Made by a program: the position numbers and the translations under genes | Assembly: GCA_020637445.1 (NCBI GenBank) | Contig: JACJVZ010000001.1 | Location: forward strand, 682,001 to 746,000 | Direction: 5' to 3' | DNA length: 64,000 nt | From: Calditrichota bacterium | GTDB taxonomy: Bacteria; Electryoneota; RPQS01 | The notes under the pieces: model-generated | The model's input: the letters and a program-made list of their open reading frames with translations, nothing else | The model's database searches: none | Told to the model about the DNA's origin: nothing | Shown: positions 53,062-60,884 of the stretch, piece after piece | How the letters are laid out: every line of letters begins with the position of its first letter | How positions within the stretch are numbered: the first letter of the stretch is position 1

Positions 53062-54276
53062 ATGTCTACTCGCGCACTCAGTCTTTCGCTGATAGCCGCG
53101 CTCGTGGCTTTTTCCGTAGCATTTGCCGGTGAGAAGTCTGCGCCAACCAAGGCCCCCAATGTTGTTGTTTTAGCCAAGTCGTCAGCCAAAACAGAATCGG
53201 GTGCATTTCTCGGTATTGTACCGGAAGAAGTCACATCAGACGTGGCGTTGGACTATGGCGTTGCGGCTGGGCAAGGTGTTCTCGTGGAAGAAACCGTAAG
53301 CGGATCTCCCGCTGACGAGGCCGGAATCAGGACAAACGACGTCATCACGATGATGAATGGTGCTCGTTTGACCGGACCGTCTGAACTTCGCGTTCAGCTT
53401 GACAAATTTAAGGCAGGCGACAAGGTAACCATCAGCTACATGCGGGGCGGTAAAGAACGTTCTGCCGAAGTTACCCTTGCGGATCGTAAGGATGACGGAG
53501 TTTTCCAATGGTCGTGGAACGGTGATCTGCCGGATGTTCCGGATGTTGATCACATGAAGATTATGAAGGAATGGACGAACAAGGCCCACAGATCGGCGGC
53601 CTTTGCAGGTATCGTTACTCAAGAGCTTTCTGAGGGGCTTAAGAAGTACTTCAAAGTTGAAGGCGGCGCGTTGATATCTGAGGTAGTAGAAAACTCGCCG
53701 GCAGAAAAAGCGGGTCTTAAGGCGGGTGACGTAATCTTGAAAATTGGCACCGAATCTGTCGATGATCAAGGTGACGTGTCAGACGTTATTCGCGACCGGA
53801 AGCCCGACGAAACAGTGGATTTCCACGTCATGCGTGACGGCAAGACGATGGTTATTCCTGTTACGTTGACCAATCGCAAGGACTTTTACGGCGACGCTTC
53901 TGATGACGAAAACTACTTTGGCTTGGACGATACAGACGCCGCGGAAATCGAAGAAGAGATGGCCAAGCTGCAGGATGAACTTCGCGGGCTTGGCGTGGAG
54001 CTTGAGTCCCTTCCCGATGTCAACGTCGATATGAAGATTGACAGCGACCCGCCGAGAGTCTTCATTGGTTCTGGCGAAGCGCGGGCGATCAGCTCCGATC
54101 GGGATTGGTGGAACTGGAGTTTTCAGGAGCTGCGTGAGCGCGTCAAAGTTGGGGTCGAAGAGTTGAGAAAAGATCTCGAAATCTTGAAGTCCGAACTTAA
54201 GCAGTTGAAGTCAGAATTGAAGAGCAGCATGTCTTTCTGGCGGGACATGACTTTAGATGTCACATCGCAGGCTTAG
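53062..54276 (+). CDS. exported protein with two PDZ domains
   Basis: A 404-residue exported protein. The ATG at 53062 has AAAAGGAGAG upstream and starts a signal peptide (LIAALVAFSVAFAGE). PDZ1 (about 45-135) contains FLGIVPEEV and SPADEAGIRTNDVI. PDZ2 (about 175-270) has FAGIVTQEL and SPAEKAGLKAGDVILKIG. An acidic region and a C-terminal coiled coil (about 350-395, with EELRKDLEILKSELKQLKSE) follow. No protease domain of the HtrA type is present, so it probably serves as a periplasmic adaptor or chaperone-like scaffold. The role is otherwise unknown. Confidence 0.85.
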   Translation: MSTRALSLSLIAALVAFSVAFAGEKSAPTKAPNVVVLAKSSAKTESGAFLGIVPEEVTSDVALDYGVAAGQGVLVEETVSGSPADEAGIRTNDVITMMNGARLTGPSELRVQLDKFKAGDKVTISYMRGGKERSAEVTLADRKDDGVFQWSWNGDLPDVPDVDHMKIMKEWTNKAHRSAAFAGIVTQELSEGLKKYFKVEGGALISEVVENSPAEKAGLKAGDVILKIGTESVDDQGDVSDVIRDRKPDETVDFHVMRDGKTMVIPVTLTNRKDFYGDASDDENYFGLDDTDAAEIEEEMAKLQDELRGLGVELESLPDVNVDMKIDSDPPRVFIGSGEARAISSDRDWWNWSFQELRERVKVGVEELRKDLEILKSELKQLKSELKSSMSFWRDMTLDVTSQA

Positions 54277-54295
54277 AAATGCGAATAGAAACTCG

Positions 54296-54326
54296 AAGAG
54301 CCCGGATAATCTCCGGGCTCTTTTGC
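54296..54326 (+). terminator. intrinsic terminator after the PDZ gene
   Basis: AAGAGCCCGG (54296-54305) pairs perfectly with CCGGGCTCTT (54313-54322), loop ATAATCT, then TT. Confidence 0.85.
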
Positions 54327-54342
54327 TGTCAGGAGTAACTCA

Positions 54343-54774
54343 ATGAATGACTCGGTACTTTGTCCGAATTGCGGTGCGGCAGTTGCCACTTATCGGAATC
54401 CACTGCCTACGGCTGACATCGTCGCCATCAGAAACAATGAAGTTCTACTCATCCGGCGCCGCAATCCGCCGGAAGGGTGGGCGCTTCCGGGGGGATTTGT
54501 CGAGTACGGAGAAACAGCGGAGGCGGCCGCAATCCGAGAGCTTAGGGAGGAAACAGGGCTTCTGGCGACCAACTTGCGGCTGGTCGGAGTCTACTCCGAC
54601 CCTAATCGAGACCGAAGATTTCACACCTTCGGCGTTGCCTATGCGGCTGACACTTCAGGAGAAATCGTGCCTGGCGACGACGCAAGCGAGGCCCGGTGGT
54701 TTCCCTTGGAACAACTTCCGAAGCCAATTGCTTTTGATCACCGTCTAATCATAGCGGACGCGATTGGTCGATAG
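54343..54774 (+). CDS. Nudix hydrolase with N-terminal zinc-finger stub
   Basis: A 143-residue Nudix-fold pyrophosphohydrolase. The Nudix box is complete: GGFVEYGETAEAAAIRELRE followed by ETGLL. The N-terminus has one CPNCG knuckle followed by YRNPLPTADI, which resembles a truncated zinc ribbon seen in NudC-like and related hydrolases. Substrate (nucleotide sugar, NADH, ADP-ribose or an oxidised nucleotide) cannot be told from sequence. CAGGAG lies 8 bases before the ATG. Framed by terminators on both sides, so it is probably a single-gene transcript. Confidence 0.9.
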   Translation: MNDSVLCPNCGAAVATYRNPLPTADIVAIRNNEVLLIRRRNPPEGWALPGGFVEYGETAEAAAIRELREETGLLATNLRLVGVYSDPNRDRRFHTFGVAYAADTSGEIVPGDDASEARWFPLEQLPKPIAFDHRLIIADAIGR

Positions 54775-54800
54775 CCCGCAAAAGACTCCAAAAGCACGCG

Positions 54801-54831
54801 GCGGACGGTTGCTCATGACCGTCCGCTTTGC
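54801..54831 (+). terminator. probable terminator after the Nudix gene
   Basis: GCGGACGGT (54801-54809) pairs with ACCGTCCGC (54818-54826). The T tract is short (TTTGCG), so efficiency is uncertain. Confidence 0.6.
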
Positions 54832-54879
54832 GTATATTACAAATTAACTCCCGAAAATTGGATTCGACGAGAAGTCTAC

Positions 54880-56910
54880 ATGTCCCGTATCCAGACAGTC
54901 TTTCTAAAAGAGCTCCGCGACCTCTATCGTGACCGCCGTACGTTGATGGTAACGGTGGTTTTGCCGCTCCTCATGTATCCGATCATCTTTCTTGCTATTC
55001 TGCAAATTACTCTTTTGCAGGCCGGAAAGCTCAAGGAACAGGTAGGAGTTGTGGCCCTCCTCACACCAGAATCGTTGCCCGGAGACTTTTTTCCGGCTGA
55101 TTCTTCTTCCCAGCTACTTGAGCTCGCAGATTCCACGGAGTGGAAAGAGAAGCTAAAGAGTGGGGAGGTTGACGCGGCTCTAAGCCTGTCTTCGGGATTT
55201 GCCGATAGCCTGTTGGCAGGAAATGCGGCGAATATCACGATTCACTACTTAAGTAGCAAGGATTTTTCAGATCAAGTCCGGCGCAGGTTGGAGAAGTTGG
55301 CGGACAGATACCAGAACAAGATTGTCGACACTCGGCTTGAGTCAATTGGAATCGACACGTCGTTCATTCATCCTGTTGCCTTCGAATCCGTAGACGAGGC
55401 CTCGCAGCAGGAACAGGCCGGGTCAGCGATGGGGCGGTTTCTCGGATATTTGCTGATTCTTACGACGTTGTCGGGAGCCTTTTATGCCGCGATAGATCTG
55501 ACTGCCGGAGAAAAGGAACGCGGAACACTCGAGACGCTGTTAGTGAGTCCTGCGTCACGGAAAGAACTCGTTTACGGGAAGTTTTTTGCTACACTCGTAG
55601 CGGCAATGATCACCGCGGTGTTGAACCTGTTGAGCATGGGATTCACGACACTCTATGCCGTCCGGATGCTGGACAGCTCCGAAATGGCAGGGATGTCCAT
55701 TTCATTTTCGTCGCTGGTATTGGTGCTTCTCACATTGATTCCACTTGCCGTCCTGTTTGCAGGAGTGACGCTCGCATTGGCCGTCACGGCGCGCAACTAC
55801 AAAGAGGGCCAAGGGCTGCTCACACCACTTATGATGATGAGCATTTTGCCTGCGATGGTCTCGATGGTTCCCGGAATCGAGTTGACACCCTTGCTCGCCG
55901 TAATACCGATAGCAAATGTATCGCTCCTCGTGCGTGCGCTGCTTTCCGGCAATACCCCCTGGCTTGAAATGGCAATTACTTTGGTTAGCACAGCAGCACT
56001 GGCAGTGCTTGCACTGCGTTGGGTGACAATTCAGTTTAATCGGGAAAGTGTGCTGTTCCGGCACGCCGAAGATGTGAAATGGTCGCCTTTCACAAAACCA
56101 ATTCGAGAGTCTGGCAAAGTTCTGACGCCTGCTGCAGTCGCGGTGCTCAGTGCCGTCGCCGTGATTGTGGTTGGCGGCGCGGGGACATTTGCCAAGCCGG
56201 AAACGCCGTTCCAAGGTATCTTGATCGTGCAGGCGGCATTGGCGGGGCTTGCAGCGCTGTGGGTTTATCGAGGAGGGTATGATCCTGTTCCCGCGTTTGG
56301 TTGGCGCCGTCCTGCTTTCCTGAGTTACCCTGGCGTCCTGCTGACGGTTGCGGGAGGATGGATATTAACGATTGAGTTGGCTACCCTCCAGCATCAGTTC
56401 TTTCCATTTCCGGAAGACCTGATCAAGCAGTTCTCCGATCTGTTTTCCGGGCTTGAGAATATTCCAGTGTGGCAGGCAGTTCTATTGATAGCCGTTTTGC
56501 CGGCGGTGGTTGAGGAACATCTTTGCCGCGGCTTGATGTTGCGCGGGCTTCAAAGGCCTATGGGAATGTGGCCGGCAATAATCGCCGTCGCATTGATTTT
56601 TGCTTTTTTGCACTTGAATCCGTACCGGCTTTTGCCGACATTTTCCCTGGGCATCTTGCTCGGTTATATCGCAGTGCGTACGAATTCGATATTTCCTGCA
56701 ATATTCGGCCATTTCTTGAACAATGCGGCCAGTGCCTTAGTCTTTAGATACGCCGATTGGTTTGATTCGCTGGGCTGGATGAGTGAGGATTCGGCGATGT
56801 GGGTTCCGTGGCCGTGGCTGCTTGTTGGAGTCGCACTCATGTTCTCTGGCTTGGTTTTGATTCCAAAAGCCAAGTCACATGAAATCGAGACCTCACCGGC
56901 AGGAAGTTAG
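54880..56910 (+). CDS. NatB-type ABC permease fused to a CPBP (CAAX-protease-like) domain
   Basis: A 676-residue membrane protein. Residues 1-400 resemble NatB/ABC-2 permeases: an N-terminal RDRRTLMVTVVLPLLMYP helix, a large extracytoplasmic loop (about 45-175), then several helices with AGEKERGTLETLLVSPASR. Residues 410-660 form a CPBP intramembrane metalloprotease domain with the EEHLCRG motif near 545, FLHLNPYRLLP and FGHFLNNAASAL, which supply the Glu/His/Asn signatures. The fusion is known in other bacteria. No ABC ATPase gene is adjacent, so the partner must be encoded elsewhere. Its stop overlaps the convergent regulator stop. Confidence 0.88.
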   Translation: MSRIQTVFLKELRDLYRDRRTLMVTVVLPLLMYPIIFLAILQITLLQAGKLKEQVGVVALLTPESLPGDFFPADSSSQLLELADSTEWKEKLKSGEVDAALSLSSGFADSLLAGNAANITIHYLSSKDFSDQVRRRLEKLADRYQNKIVDTRLESIGIDTSFIHPVAFESVDEASQQEQAGSAMGRFLGYLLILTTLSGAFYAAIDLTAGEKERGTLETLLVSPASRKELVYGKFFATLVAAMITAVLNLLSMGFTTLYAVRMLDSSEMAGMSISFSSLVLVLLTLIPLAVLFAGVTLALAVTARNYKEGQGLLTPLMMMSILPAMVSMVPGIELTPLLAVIPIANVSLLVRALLSGNTPWLEMAITLVSTAALAVLALRWVTIQFNRESVLFRHAEDVKWSPFTKPIRESGKVLTPAAVAVLSAVAVIVVGGAGTFAKPETPFQGILIVQAALAGLAALWVYRGGYDPVPAFGWRRPAFLSYPGVLLTVAGGWILTIELATLQHQFFPFPEDLIKQFSDLFSGLENIPVWQAVLLIAVLPAVVEEHLCRGLMLRGLQRPMGMWPAIIAVALIFAFLHLNPYRLLPTFSLGILLGYIAVRTNSIFPAIFGHFLNNAASALVFRYADWFDSLGWMSEDSAMWVPWPWLLVGVALMFSGLVLIPKAKSHEIETSPAGS

Positions 56911-57524
56911 TCAAGGAAGTCGTCGCGGAGTTCTGTCAAGTCAATCCCGTATTGCTTGATTTTTAGTTGAACGTTGCGCCTTGCCATGTCAATCGCGCGA
57001 GCAGTGCGGCTGACGTTTCCTCGATAGCGTTTCAGGACGCGTTTCAGGAACTCCTCTTCGAACTTAGCACGCGCAGTGCGAAACAATATCGAATACTCCG
57101 CTTTGGGGAGCCAGATCGTGGGTAATCCTGTTCGTTGTGAAGAGCGAGACGCGGGGTCAGTTTGAGCATTGGCCTCAACCAACGCTTCGAGATCCGCTGC
57201 TTGCGGAGTTTGCGGCAGTACTGTGATACCGGTCGATGAGAGTGCCGCTTCGAGACTGCTTTGCTTCGAGGGTGTAGAGAAATAGACCGGTACTGTCGGC
57301 CTGTGAAGTGCGCGAACACGCAGGAGTTCCCGGCTGGCTGCTTGAGTAGCGCTGGATAAGATGAGAATCGAAGTAATTTGTTCTTTTTGCAAGATTGCTG
57401 ATGCGCGGTTCCCATCGTCGGTTGCCTCAACATTAAGTCCTCGAGTCCTAAGTACGGAGGCATATGCTTCCCGCTCAGGATCATTGCCCGCCAGCAGAAT
57501 CACTCTTTGTCCTTTTTCGCTCAT
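56907..57524 (-). CDS. pseudo-receiver / Fis-type HTH regulator
   Basis: A 205-residue regulator; the ATG at 57524 follows AAGGAAG. The N-terminal domain has a receiver-like pattern (VILLAGNDPEREAY...), but the acidic pocket is incomplete, the phospho-acceptor Asp position reads LILSS and the conserved Lys-Pro is replaced, so it is a pseudo-receiver. The C-terminal about 45 residues are the Fis-type helix-turn-helix of NtrC activators (FLKRVLKRYRGNVSRTARAI, then MARRNVQLKIKQYGID). The AAA+ domain that normally lies between is absent. It probably binds DNA without activating sigma54. The upstream gap contains a promoter with palindromes (57665-57706). Confidence 0.75.
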   Translation of the reverse strand: MSEKGQRVILLAGNDPEREAYASVLRTRGLNVEATDDGNRASAILQKEQITSILILSSATQAASRELLRVRALHRPTVPVYFSTPSKQSSLEAALSSTGITVLPQTPQAADLEALVEANAQTDPASRSSQRTGLPTIWLPKAEYSILFRTARAKFEEEFLKRVLKRYRGNVSRTARAIDMARRNVQLKIKQYGIDLTELRDDFLD

Positions 57525-57664
57525 GTCGTCTTCCTTGATTTGTGGTTGACGAACATGAATACAAGGGATGTGCCTGCACAGTGCGGACAGACGTGTATCT
57601 GCAACACGTTGCAACAATTGGGCTTGAAGTCGAGCGACGAGACAAGGTGTGCAATCCAAGTCGC

Positions 57665-57706
57665 AATATAATCGATTACAATCGATTATTGTCAACAACT
57701 TGTCAA
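57665..57706 (-). promoter_or_regulatory. promoter with overlapping palindromic operator-like sites
   Basis: On the minus strand, TTGACA (57695-57690) stands 18-19 bases from TTATAT/TATATT (57671-57665). Two AATCGATT palindromes (57680-57687 and 57670-57677) lie between and over the -10, one helical turn apart; a second TTGACAA is 11 bases further upstream. It would drive the pseudo-receiver regulator with a leader of about 130 bases. Confidence 0.55.
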
Positions 57707-57738
57707 TCTTGAACGGGCAGTGCGAAACCTTCTTCGCA

Positions 57739-58947
57739 CTATCTCAAGTCACGCAATCCGCGAAATGCAAACGCAATCGTCCCGACAATTGCTGCGGCCG
57801 ATCCCATTCCAATGTATACCTGTCCAGGTGTGAAGACCTCCAGCAAGACCCCCGCAAGACCTGACGAGATGGCCGTCAAGCCCACAACGGTCAAATGCAC
57901 CAAACTGAAGACACGGCCCTGCAGCTCGTGAGGAACCTCAGTCTGAACGATGGATGTACGAGGGATAAGTATGAACGGGATTCCAATGCTGTGCAGAAAC
58001 CACCAGACACCCGTGCTCCACAATGTGTGCGTGAAGTAGAACGGTATAAAAGTCACCCCGTCATACACCAACGCCCATAGCAAAGTCTTACCTCGCGGAA
58101 GCATGTTTCCGAATCGGTGCATGAAGAGGCTGCCCACGATAATTCCGAGCGCGAAACAGCTTTGGAGAATTGCGTAAGCGTCTGCTCCGAGTCCCAGATG
58201 AATGCGCACGTAGATTGGCGCGCCGACGATTGCCAATCCCATGATGAAGAGATTATCTACAGCTGTTACCCACAACAGAGGGAATATGAATGAACTTCTT
58301 CTGGCGAAGCGCAGTCCTTCAGCAACCATCTGCAGCGGAGTGGCGATATCAACCTCTCGTTGAACGGTGTTTTGCCGAACCAACAGTATCAAGAGAAACG
58401 AGAGTAAATAGGTTGCGGCATCTGCCGTAAACAACCCCGCAAGTCCGACGATAGGAAGAATTAGCGCGGCGAGCAGCGGTCCAAGAAAATAGGCGAAGCC
58501 CAAACTGCTCTGCAGCACGGACGTCGCTTGCATGAGCTGGGCTTTTGGCACAAGCTGCGGGAGAATCGCATCGCGGGCCGGATTAAAAAAGACTGTGCAC
58601 AGCGAAATAGCAAAGGCAAGAAGATAGAGGTTTGTACCGGAGACCAAGTGTGCAAAAGTTAACGCGGCGATGCTCCCCACGAGAACTGCTCTAATTGCAT
58701 CGCTCCAAAGCATGACACTCTTGCGCGATACGCGATCCACCCAAGCTCCGGCAAAAACTCCAAGCAGGATGGAGGGGAGATAGCGCGCGACACCGAGCAA
58801 ACCGGTTGCCGTCGATGAACCGGTCAAATCGTAGATTAGCCACAGAATGGCGATATCGTGCAGCGAGTCTCCAATAAGAGATATGTTCGCCGCCGCCCAA
58901 AGTGACCGGACACCTTTGGGAACTAACCGGTCAATTACCGCCAACAT
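57739..58947 (-). CDS. MFS transporter (EntS/MFS_3-like)
   Basis: A 402-residue inner-membrane transporter with 12 hydrophobic segments. The loop 2-3 motif is present as GAWVDRVSRKSVMLWSD, and the second half has LPRGKTLLW. The overall pattern matches the enterobactin-exporter-like / MFS_3 group, often drug or siderophore efflux proteins. Substrate unknown. The start lies 36 bases from the divergent dehydrogenase, whose frame remains open into this gene on the other strand. Confidence 0.85.
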   Translation of the reverse strand: MLAVIDRLVPKGVRSLWAAANISLIGDSLHDIAILWLIYDLTGSSTATGLLGVARYLPSILLGVFAGAWVDRVSRKSVMLWSDAIRAVLVGSIAALTFAHLVSGTNLYLLAFAISLCTVFFNPARDAILPQLVPKAQLMQATSVLQSSLGFAYFLGPLLAALILPIVGLAGLFTADAATYLLSFLLILLVRQNTVQREVDIATPLQMVAEGLRFARRSSFIFPLLWVTAVDNLFIMGLAIVGAPIYVRIHLGLGADAYAILQSCFALGIIVGSLFMHRFGNMLPRGKTLLWALVYDGVTFIPFYFTHTLWSTGVWWFLHSIGIPFILIPRTSIVQTEVPHELQGRVFSLVHLTVVGLTAISSGLAGVLLEVFTPGQVYIGMGSAAAIVGTIAFAFRGLRDLR

Positions 58948-58982
58948 CTAGCATAGTGTTTAGTGACCAAAATTCTACAAGT

Positions 58983-59945
58983 GTGAAAATCGTATCCTTT
59001 GCCTCACAGAATCCAGAGCGTCAGTCCGAACTGAGCGGTGCGCTGCATGCAATTGACGCTGGCATCGAACTCAAGTTTGCCGCCAATGAACAAGAAGCCT
59101 GCGAACTTGTCGAAGATGCGGACGTGCTTCTGGTGCATAAGTTTACAGAAAATCTTTTTCTTGCTGCCAAGAGACTGCGTTGGGTGCAGATTACAGGTGC
59201 AGGCGTCGAACGCAGTCTGTTCAAGGATTTTGTCGACAGCGAGATTACTCTCACAAATAGCAGGGGATTGCATGCGCGTCCAATGGCCGAGTGGACGCTC
59301 GCCGCGCTGCTCTATTGGGCGCAAGATTTCGCCAGTGCCGACAAATGGCGGCACGATCATGAATGGAAGCCTCGTAAGAAGGTCATGACGGAAAACCGCG
59401 TGATGCTTGAAGGGCTTAATGTACTGATAGTTGGATTCGGGGAAGTCGGAAGGGGCATTGCGGAGCTCTTAAAATCCTTCGGAATGTTCGTGGAGGGAGT
59501 TGCCACACATGCTCGGGAAGAAATCGTAAGCGTTTACGCGATGGAGCAGCTTGAAGAGCGGCTGCAGGAAGCGGACGTCGTGGTCTTAACTTTGCCACTC
59601 ACTCCAACGACACGCGGGCTGTTTAACCGCCGGATTTTTCCTTTACTGAAGCCGGGAAGCGTGCTCGTTAACGTGGGGCGCGGCGCTCTAATCGATGAGA
59701 CGGATTTGATAGCCGCTCTGAAAGCAGGAAAACCGGCCTTTGCAATTCTTGACGTATTTACAGAGGAACCTTTGCCGCCGGACTCAAAGTTGTATGACGT
59801 TCCCAATATTTTCATGACGCCGCACGTTTCCGGAAACTTTCCGGACTACACCAAACGATATCATGAGATTTTTGCCGAGAATGTCGCGCGCTTTCGAGAC
59901 GGACTTCCACTGAGATTCGTAGTTGACAAAAAGCGCGGTTACTAA
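58983..59945 (+). CDS. D-2-hydroxyacid dehydrogenase family protein
   Basis: A roughly 320-residue NAD-dependent D-isomer 2-hydroxyacid dehydrogenase. The Rossmann motif GFGEVG is near 152-157. The catalytic triad is visible as Arg in VNVGRGALID, Glu in FTEEPLP and His in TPHVSGNF. A GTG at 58983 was chosen because it gives a normal N-terminus (KIVSFASQ); the frame is open back to 58902 inside the MFS gene. Substrate (glyoxylate, 3-phosphoglycerate or another 2-oxoacid) is undetermined. Its stop lies in the loop of the downstream terminator. Confidence 0.88.
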   Translation: MKIVSFASQNPERQSELSGALHAIDAGIELKFAANEQEACELVEDADVLLVHKFTENLFLAAKRLRWVQITGAGVERSLFKDFVDSEITLTNSRGLHARPMAEWTLAALLYWAQDFASADKWRHDHEWKPRKKVMTENRVMLEGLNVLIVGFGEVGRGIAELLKSFGMFVEGVATHAREEIVSVYAMEQLEERLQEADVVVLTLPLTPTTRGLFNRRIFPLLKPGSVLVNVGRGALIDETDLIAALKAGKPAFAILDVFTEEPLPPDSKLYDVPNIFMTPHVSGNFPDYTKRYHEIFAENVARFRDGLPLRFVVDKKRGY

Positions 59946-59957
59946 ACCGCGCTTTTT
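59928..59957. terminator. bidirectional intrinsic terminator
   Basis: AAAAAGCGCGGTT (59928-59940) and its exact complement (59945-59957) around ACTA. A and T tracts on both sides let it serve the dehydrogenase (+) and the cation transporter (-). Confidence 0.9.
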
Positions 59958-59959
59958 GC

Positions 59960-60880
59960 TTAGCTCGTTCGGTCAAGCCCGATGTCTTCCCAAGAAGCAG
60001 GATCGTCCAGAGATTCGAGATGCGTCAACACGGTCAAATTGGGAACAGCCTCGCGCAATTCAGATTCTATTTGTTCCAAGAGTTCGTGACCGTGTTGAAC
60101 GGTCCACTCGCCGGGTACAAGGATATGAACCGAAACAAATCTGCGTGCTCCGGCTTGCCTGCTGCGCAGCGCATGATAGGTGACGTGTTCCCGCCTATGA
60201 CTGTCAAGAATTTCGCTGACTCGTTGAAGTTCTTCGGTGGGAATCGTCGTGTCCATCAGTCCAAGCAATGATTCTTTGACGATTGCAAACCCTTCACGAA
60301 GAATGTTTGCCGCAACCACAAAGGCGATGATCGGGTCGAGGATGTGAACCTTGCTGATCGCGACTATGCCAACTGAAACGATAACTCCCAAAGATGTCCA
60401 TACGTCGGTCATCAAATGCCGGGCATTGGCATCGAGTGTAACGGATCCGTATTTTTTCCCTGCACGTCGAATAACGAGAGCTGCAACATAATTAATGGCC
60501 GTTGCCACAAAGGTAACGAATAGCCCGATGCCCGCCATTTCGATGGGTTGTGGATCAAGAAGGCGTTTTGCCGCGGAGTAGCAGATGCTCGCAGCCGCAA
60601 TAATGATCATGGTGCCTTCCGCACCGCTGGCAAAATACTCTACTTTGCCGTGACCAAAAGCATGCTCTTCATCGGGGGGACGGGCAGCCAAAGTCAGCAT
60701 AGCCAGGGCGATGACGGCGCCTGCGAGATTGACAAATGACTCCATCGCATCGGAGAGGATTCCGACGGAACCTGTCATCCAGTAGGCCGTGAGCTTCAAG
60801 GCAATCGTCAACACGGCCGCCGCAGCGGATAGCCACGCATATTTTCGGAGCGAATGTCTCGATGTAGAGTAAGGAGTCAA
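59960..60880 (-). CDS. cation diffusion facilitator (CDF) family transporter
   Basis: A 306-residue metal-ion/proton antiporter with six transmembrane helices and a cytoplasmic C-terminal domain. The transport-site motifs are SDAMESFVNL (helix 2) and HLMTDVWTS (helix 5), and HAFGHGKVEYF is the family loop. A helix-2 SxxxD and a helix-5 HxxxD fit Zn, Fe or Mn export; the His/Asp set does not pick one metal. The C-terminal domain (about 210-295) is the usual metal-sensing ferredoxin-like fold. It is the last gene after the subtilisin, 4 bases apart. Confidence 0.92.
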   Translation of the reverse strand: MTPYSTSRHSLRKYAWLSAAAAVLTIALKLTAYWMTGSVGILSDAMESFVNLAGAVIALAMLTLAARPPDEEHAFGHGKVEYFASGAEGTMIIIAAASICYSAAKRLLDPQPIEMAGIGLFVTFVATAINYVAALVIRRAGKKYGSVTLDANARHLMTDVWTSLGVIVSVGIVAISKVHILDPIIAFVVAANILREGFAIVKESLLGLMDTTIPTEELQRVSEILDSHRREHVTYHALRSRQAGARRFVSVHILVPGEWTVQHGHELLEQIESELREAVPNLTVLTHLESLDDPASWEDIGLDRTS

Positions 60881-60884
60881 GAAA

